Origin: Sedimenticola selenatireducens
Lineage (GTDB): Bacteria; Pseudomonadota; Gammaproteobacteria; Chromatiales; Chromatiaceae
DNA: 64,000 nucleotides
NCBI RefSeq assembly: GCF_007625115.1
Contig: NZ_VMNH01000005.1
Location: forward strand, 1 to 64,000
Direction: 5' to 3'
The notes beneath the pieces were generated by a model. That model searched no databases, was not told the DNA's origin, and saw nothing but the letters and a program-made list of their open reading frames with translations. Position 1 is the first letter of the stretch. Each line of letters opens with the position of its first letter. This document shows, piece after piece, positions 37,875-45,588 of the stretch. A program made the translations under genes and the position numbers.

Positions 37875-39005
37875 TTGTATACACAATGCCCCCACTGTCA
37901 CACCCTGTTTCGCATCAGCGCTGATCAACTGAAGGCTGCCGCGGGCAAGGCACACTGCTGTCGCTGTGACCAGGTATTCAGCGCCCTGAACAACCTGCGG
38001 GAGCGAGAGCCTGAGCATGAAGATACCTGGCCAGAGTCCCGCTTTATCGACGACCTGCCTGAGGAGCAAAACCTCGAACTCCCCTTCGATGACCCGGTTG
38101 ACTCGCCACACCAGGAATTACACAGCGGACTCACAGATCTTCTACGGACTTTACAGATCAATCCCGAGCCAACCCCTTTCGAAGAGACAGAGACCGATGA
38201 CGCCGAGCACTTGGCCATTGATGATGATCGCGATCCATTCGAGCCCGCTTACGATCTGAATGACGGCGAGCTGGATAGCGTCCAGATTGGCCTGGATTCA
38301 CGTTTTTGCGGCCCGCTAATGGCGATGCCAACGGATGAGGACAATTCAGAGCAAGCCAATAGCGATACAGCTGAGCCTGATGTCATTGATGCCGACACTG
38401 AACCCAGCATCGAACCAACCACTGCGCTGACGGATGAGGATGAAGCACTCTTGCCATTCCCCGTTCCTGACAACCTTCCCGAGTTACAACCAACGGAACA
38501 ACAAGCCCTGTCAGTTGAAGATACCCTGGCGTCTCCAGGGCATAGCAGGGGTACTTTTGGCTGGTCCGTTGTCATAGTGATCTTATTACTGCTGGTGATA
38601 GGCCAACTCAGCTGGTTTGGCCGCAGCCAACTCTTGCAGTATCCGGCCGGCCGACAGGCCATGGAACAAGTCTGTGAAATGCTCTCCTGTCAACTACCCC
38701 CCCGGAGAGATCCTGCAAAAATCGCCGTAGTCTCACGTTCGATCAGCACGCACCCCGATTTTGAGGACACCCTGCTGGTCATGCTGACACTGCGCAACCA
38801 AGCTGCGTTCGAGCAACCTTTTCCAACACTTGAACTCAGCTTACTGGACAGCGCCGGCGCCTTGATCGCAAGACGAAGCTTCAGTCCAGAAGAGTACCAC
38901 AGATCATCCGACAGACTGATTCAACCCGGTGTACCCGAATCACTCAAGCTGGAATTACAAGACCCGGGAGCCGAAGTCGTCGGTTTCCAGTTTGACTTCT
39001 ACTAG
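37875..39005 (+). CDS. Zinc-ribbon DUF3426 membrane protein
   Basis: A 376-residue protein of unknown function, conserved between prmA and dusB in related bacteria. An N-terminal MJ0042-type zinc ribbon (CPHCHTLF and HCCRCDQVF, Cys5/Cys8 and a second pair near 29-32) is followed by an acidic, low-complexity cytoplasmic region (40-220), a membrane helix (about 234-252, VVIVILLLLVIGQLSWF) and a periplasmic DUF3426 domain. The start is TTG at 37875, since a stop lies five codons upstream in frame and no ATG precedes the zinc ribbon. Confidence 0.88.
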   Translation: MYTQCPHCHTLFRISADQLKAAAGKAHCCRCDQVFSALNNLREREPEHEDTWPESRFIDDLPEEQNLELPFDDPVDSPHQELHSGLTDLLRTLQINPEPTPFEETETDDAEHLAIDDDRDPFEPAYDLNDGELDSVQIGLDSRFCGPLMAMPTDEDNSEQANSDTAEPDVIDADTEPSIEPTTALTDEDEALLPFPVPDNLPELQPTEQQALSVEDTLASPGHSRGTFGWSVVIVILLLLVIGQLSWFGRSQLLQYPAGRQAMEQVCEMLSCQLPPRRDPAKIAVVSRSISTHPDFEDTLLVMLTLRNQAAFEQPFPTLELSLLDSAGALIARRSFSPEEYHRSSDRLIQPGVPESLKLELQDPGAEVVGFQFDFY

Positions 39006-39164
39006 GAGGCTGCTGGGTTTATCCGTTTGAAGCAAAAACGATTGAGGCGAAGCAAATCAGTTTATGGACGAAGCGAATAGTGGGCCTATTTAACGCGCTC
39101 CATAACTGAGCTGACTGTCACCCAGGGGGCTGCAGCCAAACAGCGTTAAATCCAACCGCCTCCT
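39004..39164. repeat. MITE-like hairpin element between the DUF3426 gene and dusB
   Basis: Imperfect terminal inverted repeats of 20 bases (39004-39023 with 39145-39164, 16 of 20 paired) enclose about 120 bases that also fold back: CAGTTTATGGA near 39058-39068 pairs with TCCATAACTG near 39099-39108 with one bulge, and GCGAATAG pairs with CTATT-AACGC inside. No open frame is present. The left end overlaps the TAG stop of the upstream gene. This could be a non-autonomous transposon remnant; no target duplication is evident. Confidence 0.5.
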
Positions 39165-39241
39165 TGTCCCAACCTGAAGATCGTCGTACCATACCGGCCC
39201 GTTCAGAGCGCGTACCAAGCAATAAAGACCCTGTTACAATA

Positions 39242-40228
39242 ATGCAAATCGGACCCTACCAACTGGATAACAATCTTTTGGTTGCCCCAATGGCAGGGGT
39301 CACTGATCGACCGTTTCGTCAGCTCTGCCGTAGCCTTGGCGCCGGCATGGCGGTCTCTGAGATGATCTCATCCAACTCGGCCCTACGAGGAACACCCAAG
39401 ACCGTCAGGCGACTTGATTTTGCGGGGGAGCCCGGCCCGATCTCTGTGCAAATCCTCGGTGCCGATCCCTATACCATGGCCGAAGCGGCCAAAATCAACG
39501 TCGGGCACGGCGCCCAAATCATTGACATTAATATGGGCTGTCCAGCCAAAAAAGTCTGCAAGGTAGCCGCTGGCTCTGCCCTGCTGATGAATCCACCTCT
39601 CGTAAGGCAAATTCTTGAAGCTGTTGTTCAAGCAGTAGAGGTCCCTGTCACACTGAAGATCAGAACAGGCTGGGATCAGGCGAACAGAAACGGCCTTGAG
39701 ATTGCTCAGATTGCCGAAGCCAGTGGAATTGCTGCCCTGGCCATCCACGGCAGAACCCGGGTCTGCGGTTACTCCGGGGAGGCGGAATATGAAACGATTC
39801 GCTCAATCAAACAGCACGTCAGGATTCCAATTATTGCCAACGGGGACATCGACTCGCCCGAAAAGGCAAAAAAGGTACTGGAACTGACCGGTGCCGATGC
39901 TATTATGATCGGCCGGGCCGCTCAAGGGCGACCCTGGATCTTTCGCGAAATAGCACATTACCTCGAATCAGGGGAAAAACATTCTGCTCCACAACCGGAG
40001 TGGATTCGCGATATCCTATTGGGACATCTGGAGAATCTGTACGCGTTTTACGGCGAATTTCAGGGGGTGCGAATAGCACGAAAGCATATCGCCTGGTACA
40101 GCAAGACCCAGCAGGGAGGGGCGCTTTTTAGACAGCGCATTAATACAACCGACTCAGCGGAAAAACAAATGGCCCTGATCACCGAGTTCTTCGATCAGTT
40201 GGTTAAAAATAAGGAGCGGGCAGCATGA
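39242..40228 (+). CDS. dusB: tRNA-dihydrouridine synthase B
   Basis: Reduces specific uridines in tRNA D-loops using FMN. MQIGPYQLDNNLLVAPMAGVTDRPFR matches the E. coli DusB start in parts, NMGCPAKKVCK contains the catalytic Cys, and ADAIMIGRAAQGRPWIF binds the phosphate of FMN. Length is 328 from the ATG at 39242; the frame is open back to 39164. It overlaps fis by 4 bases, the classic dusB-fis operon, so fis expression is expected to be tied to it. Confidence 0.96.
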   Translation: MQIGPYQLDNNLLVAPMAGVTDRPFRQLCRSLGAGMAVSEMISSNSALRGTPKTVRRLDFAGEPGPISVQILGADPYTMAEAAKINVGHGAQIIDINMGCPAKKVCKVAAGSALLMNPPLVRQILEAVVQAVEVPVTLKIRTGWDQANRNGLEIAQIAEASGIAALAIHGRTRVCGYSGEAEYETIRSIKQHVRIPIIANGDIDSPEKAKKVLELTGADAIMIGRAAQGRPWIFREIAHYLESGEKHSAPQPEWIRDILLGHLENLYAFYGEFQGVRIARKHIAWYSKTQQGGALFRQRINTTDSAEKQMALITEFFDQLVKNKERAA

Positions 40229-40521
40229 CCATGGAAGCCTTACTGGCACAAGACTCAAATAAACCACAATTTTCTGTGGCAAAAAACAAGGCGACTGAAC
40301 CACTGAGAGAATGTGTCCGCAACGCCCTGTCAGGCTATTTCAAACAGTTAGACGGCCACAGCACCGCCAATATCTATCAGATGGTGCTGGCCGAAGTTGA
40401 GCAGCCACTTTTGGAAACCGTCATGATGCATACTGAGGGCAATCAGACACGTGCCGCCGAAATACTGGGCATCAGTCGCAGCACGCTGAGAAAAAAATTG
40501 GCCCTCTACGATCTCGACTGA
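40225..40521 (+). CDS. fis: Nucleoid DNA-binding protein Fis
   Basis: A small dimeric nucleoid protein that bends DNA and activates stable-RNA promoters. The C-terminal helix-turn-helix (residues 73-92, [20 protein letters not shown]) is almost canonical. Length (98) matches E. coli Fis. The ATG overlaps the dusB stop. Confidence 0.97.
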   Translation: MTMEALLAQDSNKPQFSVAKNKATEPLRECVRNALSGYFKQLDGHSTANIYQMVLAEVEQPLLETVMMHTEGNQTRAAEILGISRSTLRKKLALYDLD

Positions 40522-40552
40522 AGCTATAGGCAGACAATTTACACAAACTTCT

Positions 40553-40576
40553 AAACGCGGCCCTGTGGCCGCGTTT
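40553..40576 (+). terminator. Terminator-like hairpin after fis
   Basis: A perfect 10-bp stem (40553-40562 with 40567-40576) with loop CTGT ends in TTT. It lies 31 bases after fis and 33 before purH, and probably separates dusB-fis from purH. Confidence 0.7.
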
Positions 40577-40609
40577 CCATTAACATCCAGCAAAAGCAGG
40601 ATCAGGACT

Positions 40610-42169
40610 ATGACAGCAATCACCCGAGCCCTCATCAGTGTTTCAGATAAAACCGGTATCATCGAGTTTGCTCAGGCACTCCAGCAACGCGGCATCGAGA
40701 TCCTCTCGACTGGCGGCACGGCGCGCCTTCTAAGCGAACAAAGTATTCCGGTCACCGAAGTCTCTGAGCACACCGGCTTCCCCGAAATGATGGACGGACG
40801 GGTCAAAACCCTGCATCCTAAAATTCACGGCGGTATTTTGGGGCGGCGCGGCATTGATGATGCCGTCATGCAATCTAATGACATTGCCCCAATCGACATG
40901 ATTGTTGTCAACCTCTATCCGTTTGAACAGACGGTTGCTAACCCAGATTGTGATCTGCCAACCGCCATTGAAAACATCGACATTGGCGGCCCTACTATGT
41001 TGCGTGCCGCGGCCAAGAACCATAAAGATGTCACGGTCATTGTCGATGCTGAGGACTACACCCGCGTACTGGAAGAGATGGATCAAAATAACGGTGCGGT
41101 AACCTCTGCAACGCGCTTTGATCTGGCGGTGAAGACCTTTGAGCATACCTCCAATTATGATGGTGCAATTGCCAACTACCTGGGCTGTCGACTGAGTACG
41201 GAAACAACCGATTTCCCACGTACCATTAATCTGCAATATCGCCAGGTCCAGACCATGCGCTATGGCGAGAACCCACACCAGAAAGCGGCATTCTTTGTTG
41301 AGCGCGACCAGAATGAAGCCTGCATCTCTACCGCCAGACAGCTACAGGGGAAAGAGCTCTCCTATAACAACATCGCCGACACCGATGCTGCACTGGAGTG
41401 TGTAAAACAGTTCCATGAGGCTCCCACCTGCGTCATTGTTAAACATGCCAATCCCTGTGGCGTCGCCTTTGGTAGCAATCTGACAGAGGCCTATGATCGT
41501 GCATTCAGCACCGATCCTGAATCCGCCTTTGGCGGCATTATTGCCGTCAATCAGGAATTGGATGGCGCGACCGCACAAGCCATTGTCGATCGGCAATTCG
41601 TCGAAGTGATCATCGCCCCTAGCGTCTCACAAGAAGCGATAGGCATCATCGCCGAAAAGAAAAACGTCAGACTGCTGACCTGTGGTGAATGGAACAAAGA
41701 GTCACTGCATCGATTCGATATGAAGCGGGTCAATGGTGGCCTATTGGTTCAGGACGCCGATCTTCAACTGCACAACGACCTGAAAGTCGTTACCAAGCGC
41801 GCCCCAACAGCCAAAGAGATGGAAGACCTGCTCTTCACTTGGCGGGTGGCTAAATATGTTAAATCCAATGCCATTGTTTATGGAAAAGATGGCATGACCG
41901 TTGGCGTTGGCGCGGGACAGATGAGCCGTGTTAACTCTGCACGCATCGCTGGGATCAAGGCAGAACATGCTGGACTGGTCGTACCCGGTTCTGTCATGGC
42001 CTCTGACGCCTTCTTCCCGTTCCGGGATGGCTTGGACAATGCCGCTGAAGCCGGTATTCGCGCCGTCATCCAACCCGGCGGCTCAATGCGTGATGACGAG
42101 GTGATTGCCGCCGCCGATGAACATGACATCGCCATGGTATTCACTGGCATGCGTCACTTCCGCCACTAA
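40610..42169 (+). CDS. purH: Bifunctional AICAR transformylase/IMP cyclohydrolase
   Basis: Last two steps of IMP synthesis. The N-terminal cyclohydrolase domain starts with [19 protein letters not shown] and has STGGTARLL and [17 protein letters not shown]; the C-terminal transformylase domain has KHANPCGVA with the catalytic Lys-His. Length is 519. The ATG at 40610 has AGGA just upstream. Confidence 0.97.
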   Translation: MTAITRALISVSDKTGIIEFAQALQQRGIEILSTGGTARLLSEQSIPVTEVSEHTGFPEMMDGRVKTLHPKIHGGILGRRGIDDAVMQSNDIAPIDMIVVNLYPFEQTVANPDCDLPTAIENIDIGGPTMLRAAAKNHKDVTVIVDAEDYTRVLEEMDQNNGAVTSATRFDLAVKTFEHTSNYDGAIANYLGCRLSTETTDFPRTINLQYRQVQTMRYGENPHQKAAFFVERDQNEACISTARQLQGKELSYNNIADTDAALECVKQFHEAPTCVIVKHANPCGVAFGSNLTEAYDRAFSTDPESAFGGIIAVNQELDGATAQAIVDRQFVEVIIAPSVSQEAIGIIAEKKNVRLLTCGEWNKESLHRFDMKRVNGGLLVQDADLQLHNDLKVVTKRAPTAKEMEDLLFTWRVAKYVKSNAIVYGKDGMTVGVGAGQMSRVNSARIAGIKAEHAGLVVPGSVMASDAFFPFRDGLDNAAEAGIRAVIQPGGSMRDDEVIAAADEHDIAMVFTGMRHFRH

Positions 42170-42176
42170 CAGAGCT

Positions 42177-42215
42177 GGCTACGGGTGTACGCCCAACCAA
42201 GTAACACCCGTAGCC
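42177..42215 (+). promoter_or_regulatory. 12-bp hairpin between purH and the lpxA-like gene
   Basis: A perfect 12-bp stem (42177-42188 with 42204-42215) with a 15-base loop begins 8 bases after the purH stop and ends 13 bases before the next ATG. It lacks a T-run. It may act as a partial terminator or mRNA end protector, and could hide the ribosome site of the lpxA-like gene. Confidence 0.55.
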
Positions 42216-42228
42216 GCCAATAAGCCTC

Positions 42229-43005
42229 ATGAATATTCATCCGACCGCCCTTGTTGATCAACGCGCCCAACTTCACGACAGCGTCGAGGTAGGCCCTTAT
42301 TCGATCATCGAAGCCGATGTTGTAATTGGCCCTGGTTGCAAAATTGAGAGTAGTGTACGCATCTTCCAAGGCACACAGCTTGGCGAGAATAACAGGGTAT
42401 ACCACGGTGCAGTACTCGGCTGTGAACCTCAAGACCTGGGTTTCACGATAGAGAAAAGCCGACCCCTGATAGTTGGCAACAACAATCATTTCAAAGAAGG
42501 GGTCAACATCAGTCGTGGCGTTAAGACAGACGGCGGAACACAGGTCGGTGACAATAACTATTTCATGTGCGGTTTCCATGCCGGCCATGACTGTCATCTT
42601 GGCAATCACAATGTATTCGGCCCCAACAGCACCATTGCGGGCCATGTGGAACTGGGCGATCGAATCTTTATCTCCGGCCTGGTAGCGATACATCAATTCT
42701 GCTTTATTGGCGACTACGCCATGATTGCTGGTTGCACAAAAGTGGTGAAGGACATCCCACCTTATGTTACTTGCGATGGCAACCCCGCCCGCATCATTGG
42801 CCTCAACAGCATTGGCTTGCGACGCGCTGGAATTTCTGCAGAAAACAGGGCAGCGATCAAGCAGACATATAAGACGATCTATCACGACAATCTTAATATC
42901 AGCCAGGCATTGGCTGCATTGAAAGAGCGTGCCCCTACAACCGAGACTGAAGCTATCATCCGCTTTTTCGAACAGAGTGATCGTGGCGTCACTACTCATC
43001 GATGA
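42229..43005 (+). CDS. LpxA-like acyl-ACP:UDP-aminosugar acyltransferase
   Basis: A 258-residue left-handed beta-helix protein with hexapeptide repeats, homologous to LpxA, which puts the first acyl chain on UDP-GlcNAc in lipid A synthesis. The catalytic His pair is kept (His117 and His120 in GFHAGHDC), as is AIHQFCFIGDYAMIAGC and a C-terminal helical domain. The E. coli QDLKY loop, with substrate-binding Lys76, reads QDLGF here (Gly71). It stands between purH and purD, away from the usual lpxD-fabZ-lpxA-lpxB cluster, so it is either a relocated lpxA or a second, divergent copy with another substrate. Confidence 0.85.
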   Translation: MNIHPTALVDQRAQLHDSVEVGPYSIIEADVVIGPGCKIESSVRIFQGTQLGENNRVYHGAVLGCEPQDLGFTIEKSRPLIVGNNNHFKEGVNISRGVKTDGGTQVGDNNYFMCGFHAGHDCHLGNHNVFGPNSTIAGHVELGDRIFISGLVAIHQFCFIGDYAMIAGCTKVVKDIPPYVTCDGNPARIIGLNSIGLRRAGISAENRAAIKQTYKTIYHDNLNISQALAALKERAPTTETEAIIRFFEQSDRGVTTHR

Positions 43006-43051
43006 ACCAAGAGCTACACCATTTTTCAGACATGACCCAAGGCAATCCATC

Positions 43052-44344
43052 ATGAACATCCTGATTATCGGCGGCGGCGGACGTGAACACGCACTGGCCT
43101 GGAAGGCATCCCAATCCCCACTGGCGGAGAAGATTTTTCTGGCACCGGGTAACGCCGGCACTGCGCTTGAGCCCGGCATGGAAAATGTTCCGATCAGTGT
43201 TGAGGATATTGACGCGCTGGTAGCATTTGCCCAACGCCAGGATATTGGCCTGACAATCGTCGGCCCAGAAGCACCGCTGGTACTGGGCGTGGTCGATGCG
43301 TTCACTGCGGCTGGGCTGAAATGCTTCGGCCCTACACAAGGCGCGGCGCAACTGGAGGGTTCCAAGGCTTTCACCAAAGATTTTCTGGCGCGCCACAATA
43401 TTCCTACCGCCGCCTATGGCAACTTCACCGAAATCAATGATGCACTCGCCTACCTAAAGCAAGTGGGTGTACCCATCGTAATCAAGGCCGACGGCCTTGC
43501 TGCCGGTAAAGGCGTAATCATCGCTACCGATATGGCAACAGCAGAAGAGACCGTTCGCGACATGCTTTCGGGTAACAGTTTTGGTGATGCTGGCCACCGC
43601 GTGGTCATAGAGGAGTTTTTAACCGGCGAAGAGGCCAGCTTCATTGTAATGGTCGATGGTGAGCATATCCTGCCAATGGCCAGCTCACAGGACCATAAGG
43701 CCCGGGATAATGGCGACAAGGGCCCAAACACGGGCGGCATGGGTGCCTACTCCCCCGCACCGGTAGTCACCCCCGAGATGCATGATCGAATCATGCATGA
43801 GGTCATCATTCCAACAGTGCAAGGTATGGCCTCAGAAGGACTCCCCTACACCGGTTTCCTCTATGCCGGGGTGATGATTAACGCTGACGGCATACCGAAA
43901 GTGCTGGAGTACAACTGCCGGTTTGGCGACCCTGAGACGCAGCCCATTATGCTGCGCATGAAATCCGACATTGTCGCTCACTGCCTTGCTGCACTGGAGG
44001 GACAATTGGACCAAGAGCAAACAGAGTGGGATCCCCGCGCTTCACTAGGTGTTGTACTGGCGGCGGGAGGCTATCCTGAAGCCTATAATAAGGGCGACAT
44101 TATTAACGGCCTGCCAACCACTGCGACCGAAGGCGAAAAGGTTTTTCATGCCGGGACCAGCGAGCAGAACGGAGCCGTCGTCACAGCAGGTGGACGTGTA
44201 TTATGCGTAACCGCCTTAGGCGAAACTGTCGCCGTGGCCCAGCAGCGCGCCTACAAGCTTATCCAACAAATCAACTGGGACGGTGTCTACTACCGCACGG
44301 ATATTGGCTATCGCGCTATTGCACGCGAACAAGCCAAGGAATAA
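43052..44344 (+). CDS. purD: Phosphoribosylamine-glycine ligase (GAR synthetase)
   Basis: Second step of purine synthesis. The start MNILIIGGGGREHALAWK, the ATP-grasp segments VIKADGLAAGKGV and SSQDHKARDNGDKGPNTGGMG, and LEYNCRFGDPETQ are diagnostic. Length is 430. The ATG at 43052 fits the family start; the frame is open further upstream into lpxA. In pseudomonads purD follows purH directly. Confidence 0.97.
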   Translation: MNILIIGGGGREHALAWKASQSPLAEKIFLAPGNAGTALEPGMENVPISVEDIDALVAFAQRQDIGLTIVGPEAPLVLGVVDAFTAAGLKCFGPTQGAAQLEGSKAFTKDFLARHNIPTAAYGNFTEINDALAYLKQVGVPIVIKADGLAAGKGVIIATDMATAEETVRDMLSGNSFGDAGHRVVIEEFLTGEEASFIVMVDGEHILPMASSQDHKARDNGDKGPNTGGMGAYSPAPVVTPEMHDRIMHEVIIPTVQGMASEGLPYTGFLYAGVMINADGIPKVLEYNCRFGDPETQPIMLRMKSDIVAHCLAALEGQLDQEQTEWDPRASLGVVLAAGGYPEAYNKGDIINGLPTTATEGEKVFHAGTSEQNGAVVTAGGRVLCVTALGETVAVAQQRAYKLIQQINWDGVYYRTDIGYRAIAREQAKE

Positions 44345-44355
44345 CACCTCATAAC

Positions 44356-44374
44356 GCCCTCCCAAGTGGAGGGC
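44356..44374. terminator. Hairpin between convergent purD and amgK
   Basis: A 7-bp GC-rich stem (44356-44362 with 44368-44374) lies 11 bases after purD and directly before the amgK stop codon on the other strand. No long T-run on either side, so termination strength is uncertain. Confidence 0.5.
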
Positions 44375-45358
44375 TTACAATCCTGGCAACACACGTCGCT
44401 TGATGAACGCACCCAATCCTGCCATCTCTGGATAACGACTAGCCACTTCCACGATGTAATTCAGTGTCCGGGGAACATCCTTGAGATAGCCAGACTTACC
44501 ATCGCGATGATTTAATCGGGCAAAAATGCCACTGGCCTTTAGATGTCGCTGCACACCCATCAGATCAAACCAACGTAAAAACCGCCCTTCATCCTGCGGC
44601 CTGATTACGCCCGATTGCACGGCCAGTTGAAAATAACCCATTGCCCAATCTTGTACCCGCTCGACAGGCCAGGCGATATAACAATCCTTGAGCAAAGAAA
44701 CCAGATCGTAGGTTACAGGACCCACTACCGCATCCTGAAAATCCAGAATCCCCGGCGAGGGCGATGCACTCACCAGTAGATTTCTGCTGTGGTAATCCCG
44801 ATGTACACACACTTGTGGTTGCTCAAGTGCCGCACCTATCAGTTGATGAAAACTCTCATTGAGCATGGCATGTTCTTGAGCGGTCAACTGTAAACCCAGA
44901 TGGGTACCCACCAGCCAATCGGTAAACAGCATCATCTCACGCCCAAGCATCTCGGCATCATACCGAGGCAGTGTTTCTTGTGGGCCTATGGACTGGATAA
45001 CGATCAAGGCGGCCAGCGCATCCCCATAGAGGCGATCAGCACTTTCACTATTCAAAACATCCAAATAGTGGGTCGAGCCCAAATCTTCGAGCAGAATAAA
45101 ACCCTGTTCAAGATCAACCGCATAAATTTCCGGCACATGCAGTCCGAGTAAACCTAACTGCCTGGCCAACTCAACAAAGGCGCGACAATCCTCTTTATCC
45201 GGTGGCGCATCCATAGCAATACGCGACGCCTGACCATGCTCCGTTATCCGAAAGTAACGTCGAAAGCTCGCATCATCCGAGGCCGGCGCTATTTTGCTAA
45301 CCCCCAAACCCACTGTGTCGCTTAACCAGGCTCCGAGTAACTCTATTCTTTTTGGCAT
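44375..45358 (-). CDS. amgK: Anomeric N-acetylmuramate/N-acetylglucosamine kinase
   Basis: A 327-residue aminoglycoside-phosphotransferase-fold kinase. AmgK phosphorylates the anomeric carbon of MurNAc in the peptidoglycan-recycling route that bypasses MurA. The catalytic loop CVHRDYHSRNLL and the metal site GILDFQDAVVGPVTYDL are present. It is divergent from lptD, as in Pseudomonas putida and P. aeruginosa, where murU follows it. Here murU is not adjacent; purD is. The ATG at 45358 is preferred to the upstream TTG. Confidence 0.9.
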   Translation of the reverse strand: MPKRIELLGAWLSDTVGLGVSKIAPASDDASFRRYFRITEHGQASRIAMDAPPDKEDCRAFVELARQLGLLGLHVPEIYAVDLEQGFILLEDLGSTHYLDVLNSESADRLYGDALAALIVIQSIGPQETLPRYDAEMLGREMMLFTDWLVGTHLGLQLTAQEHAMLNESFHQLIGAALEQPQVCVHRDYHSRNLLVSASPSPGILDFQDAVVGPVTYDLVSLLKDCYIAWPVERVQDWAMGYFQLAVQSGVIRPQDEGRFLRWFDLMGVQRHLKASGIFARLNHRDGKSGYLKDVPRTLNYIVEVASRYPEMAGLGAFIKRRVLPGL

Positions 45359-45588
45359 TATCCCATCCAAACTGCAGCTCCGGGAGCGATGAAAGCACGC
45401 TACTCATCGATTTAAAGAGACCACGGCCATTGAAGAAAAGGTGATTCTATGCGATTTTATGCTGTTCTTGCCACGACCTCTCTGAATAAGAGGATACAGG
45501 GCAAGCCGCCAGGGGAGCGGCACAGGGTATGGCGGAGGAAACGAGGCCATACTGATTCCACAAAATAGAACAATCATAGAGACTTGCC

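Noticed and set aside
42166-43398. Long minus-strand open frame of 410 codons antisense to lpxA-like and purD
   Set aside because: It mirrors the codon pattern of the two real genes, has no family features, and covers the boundary of two well-identified genes.
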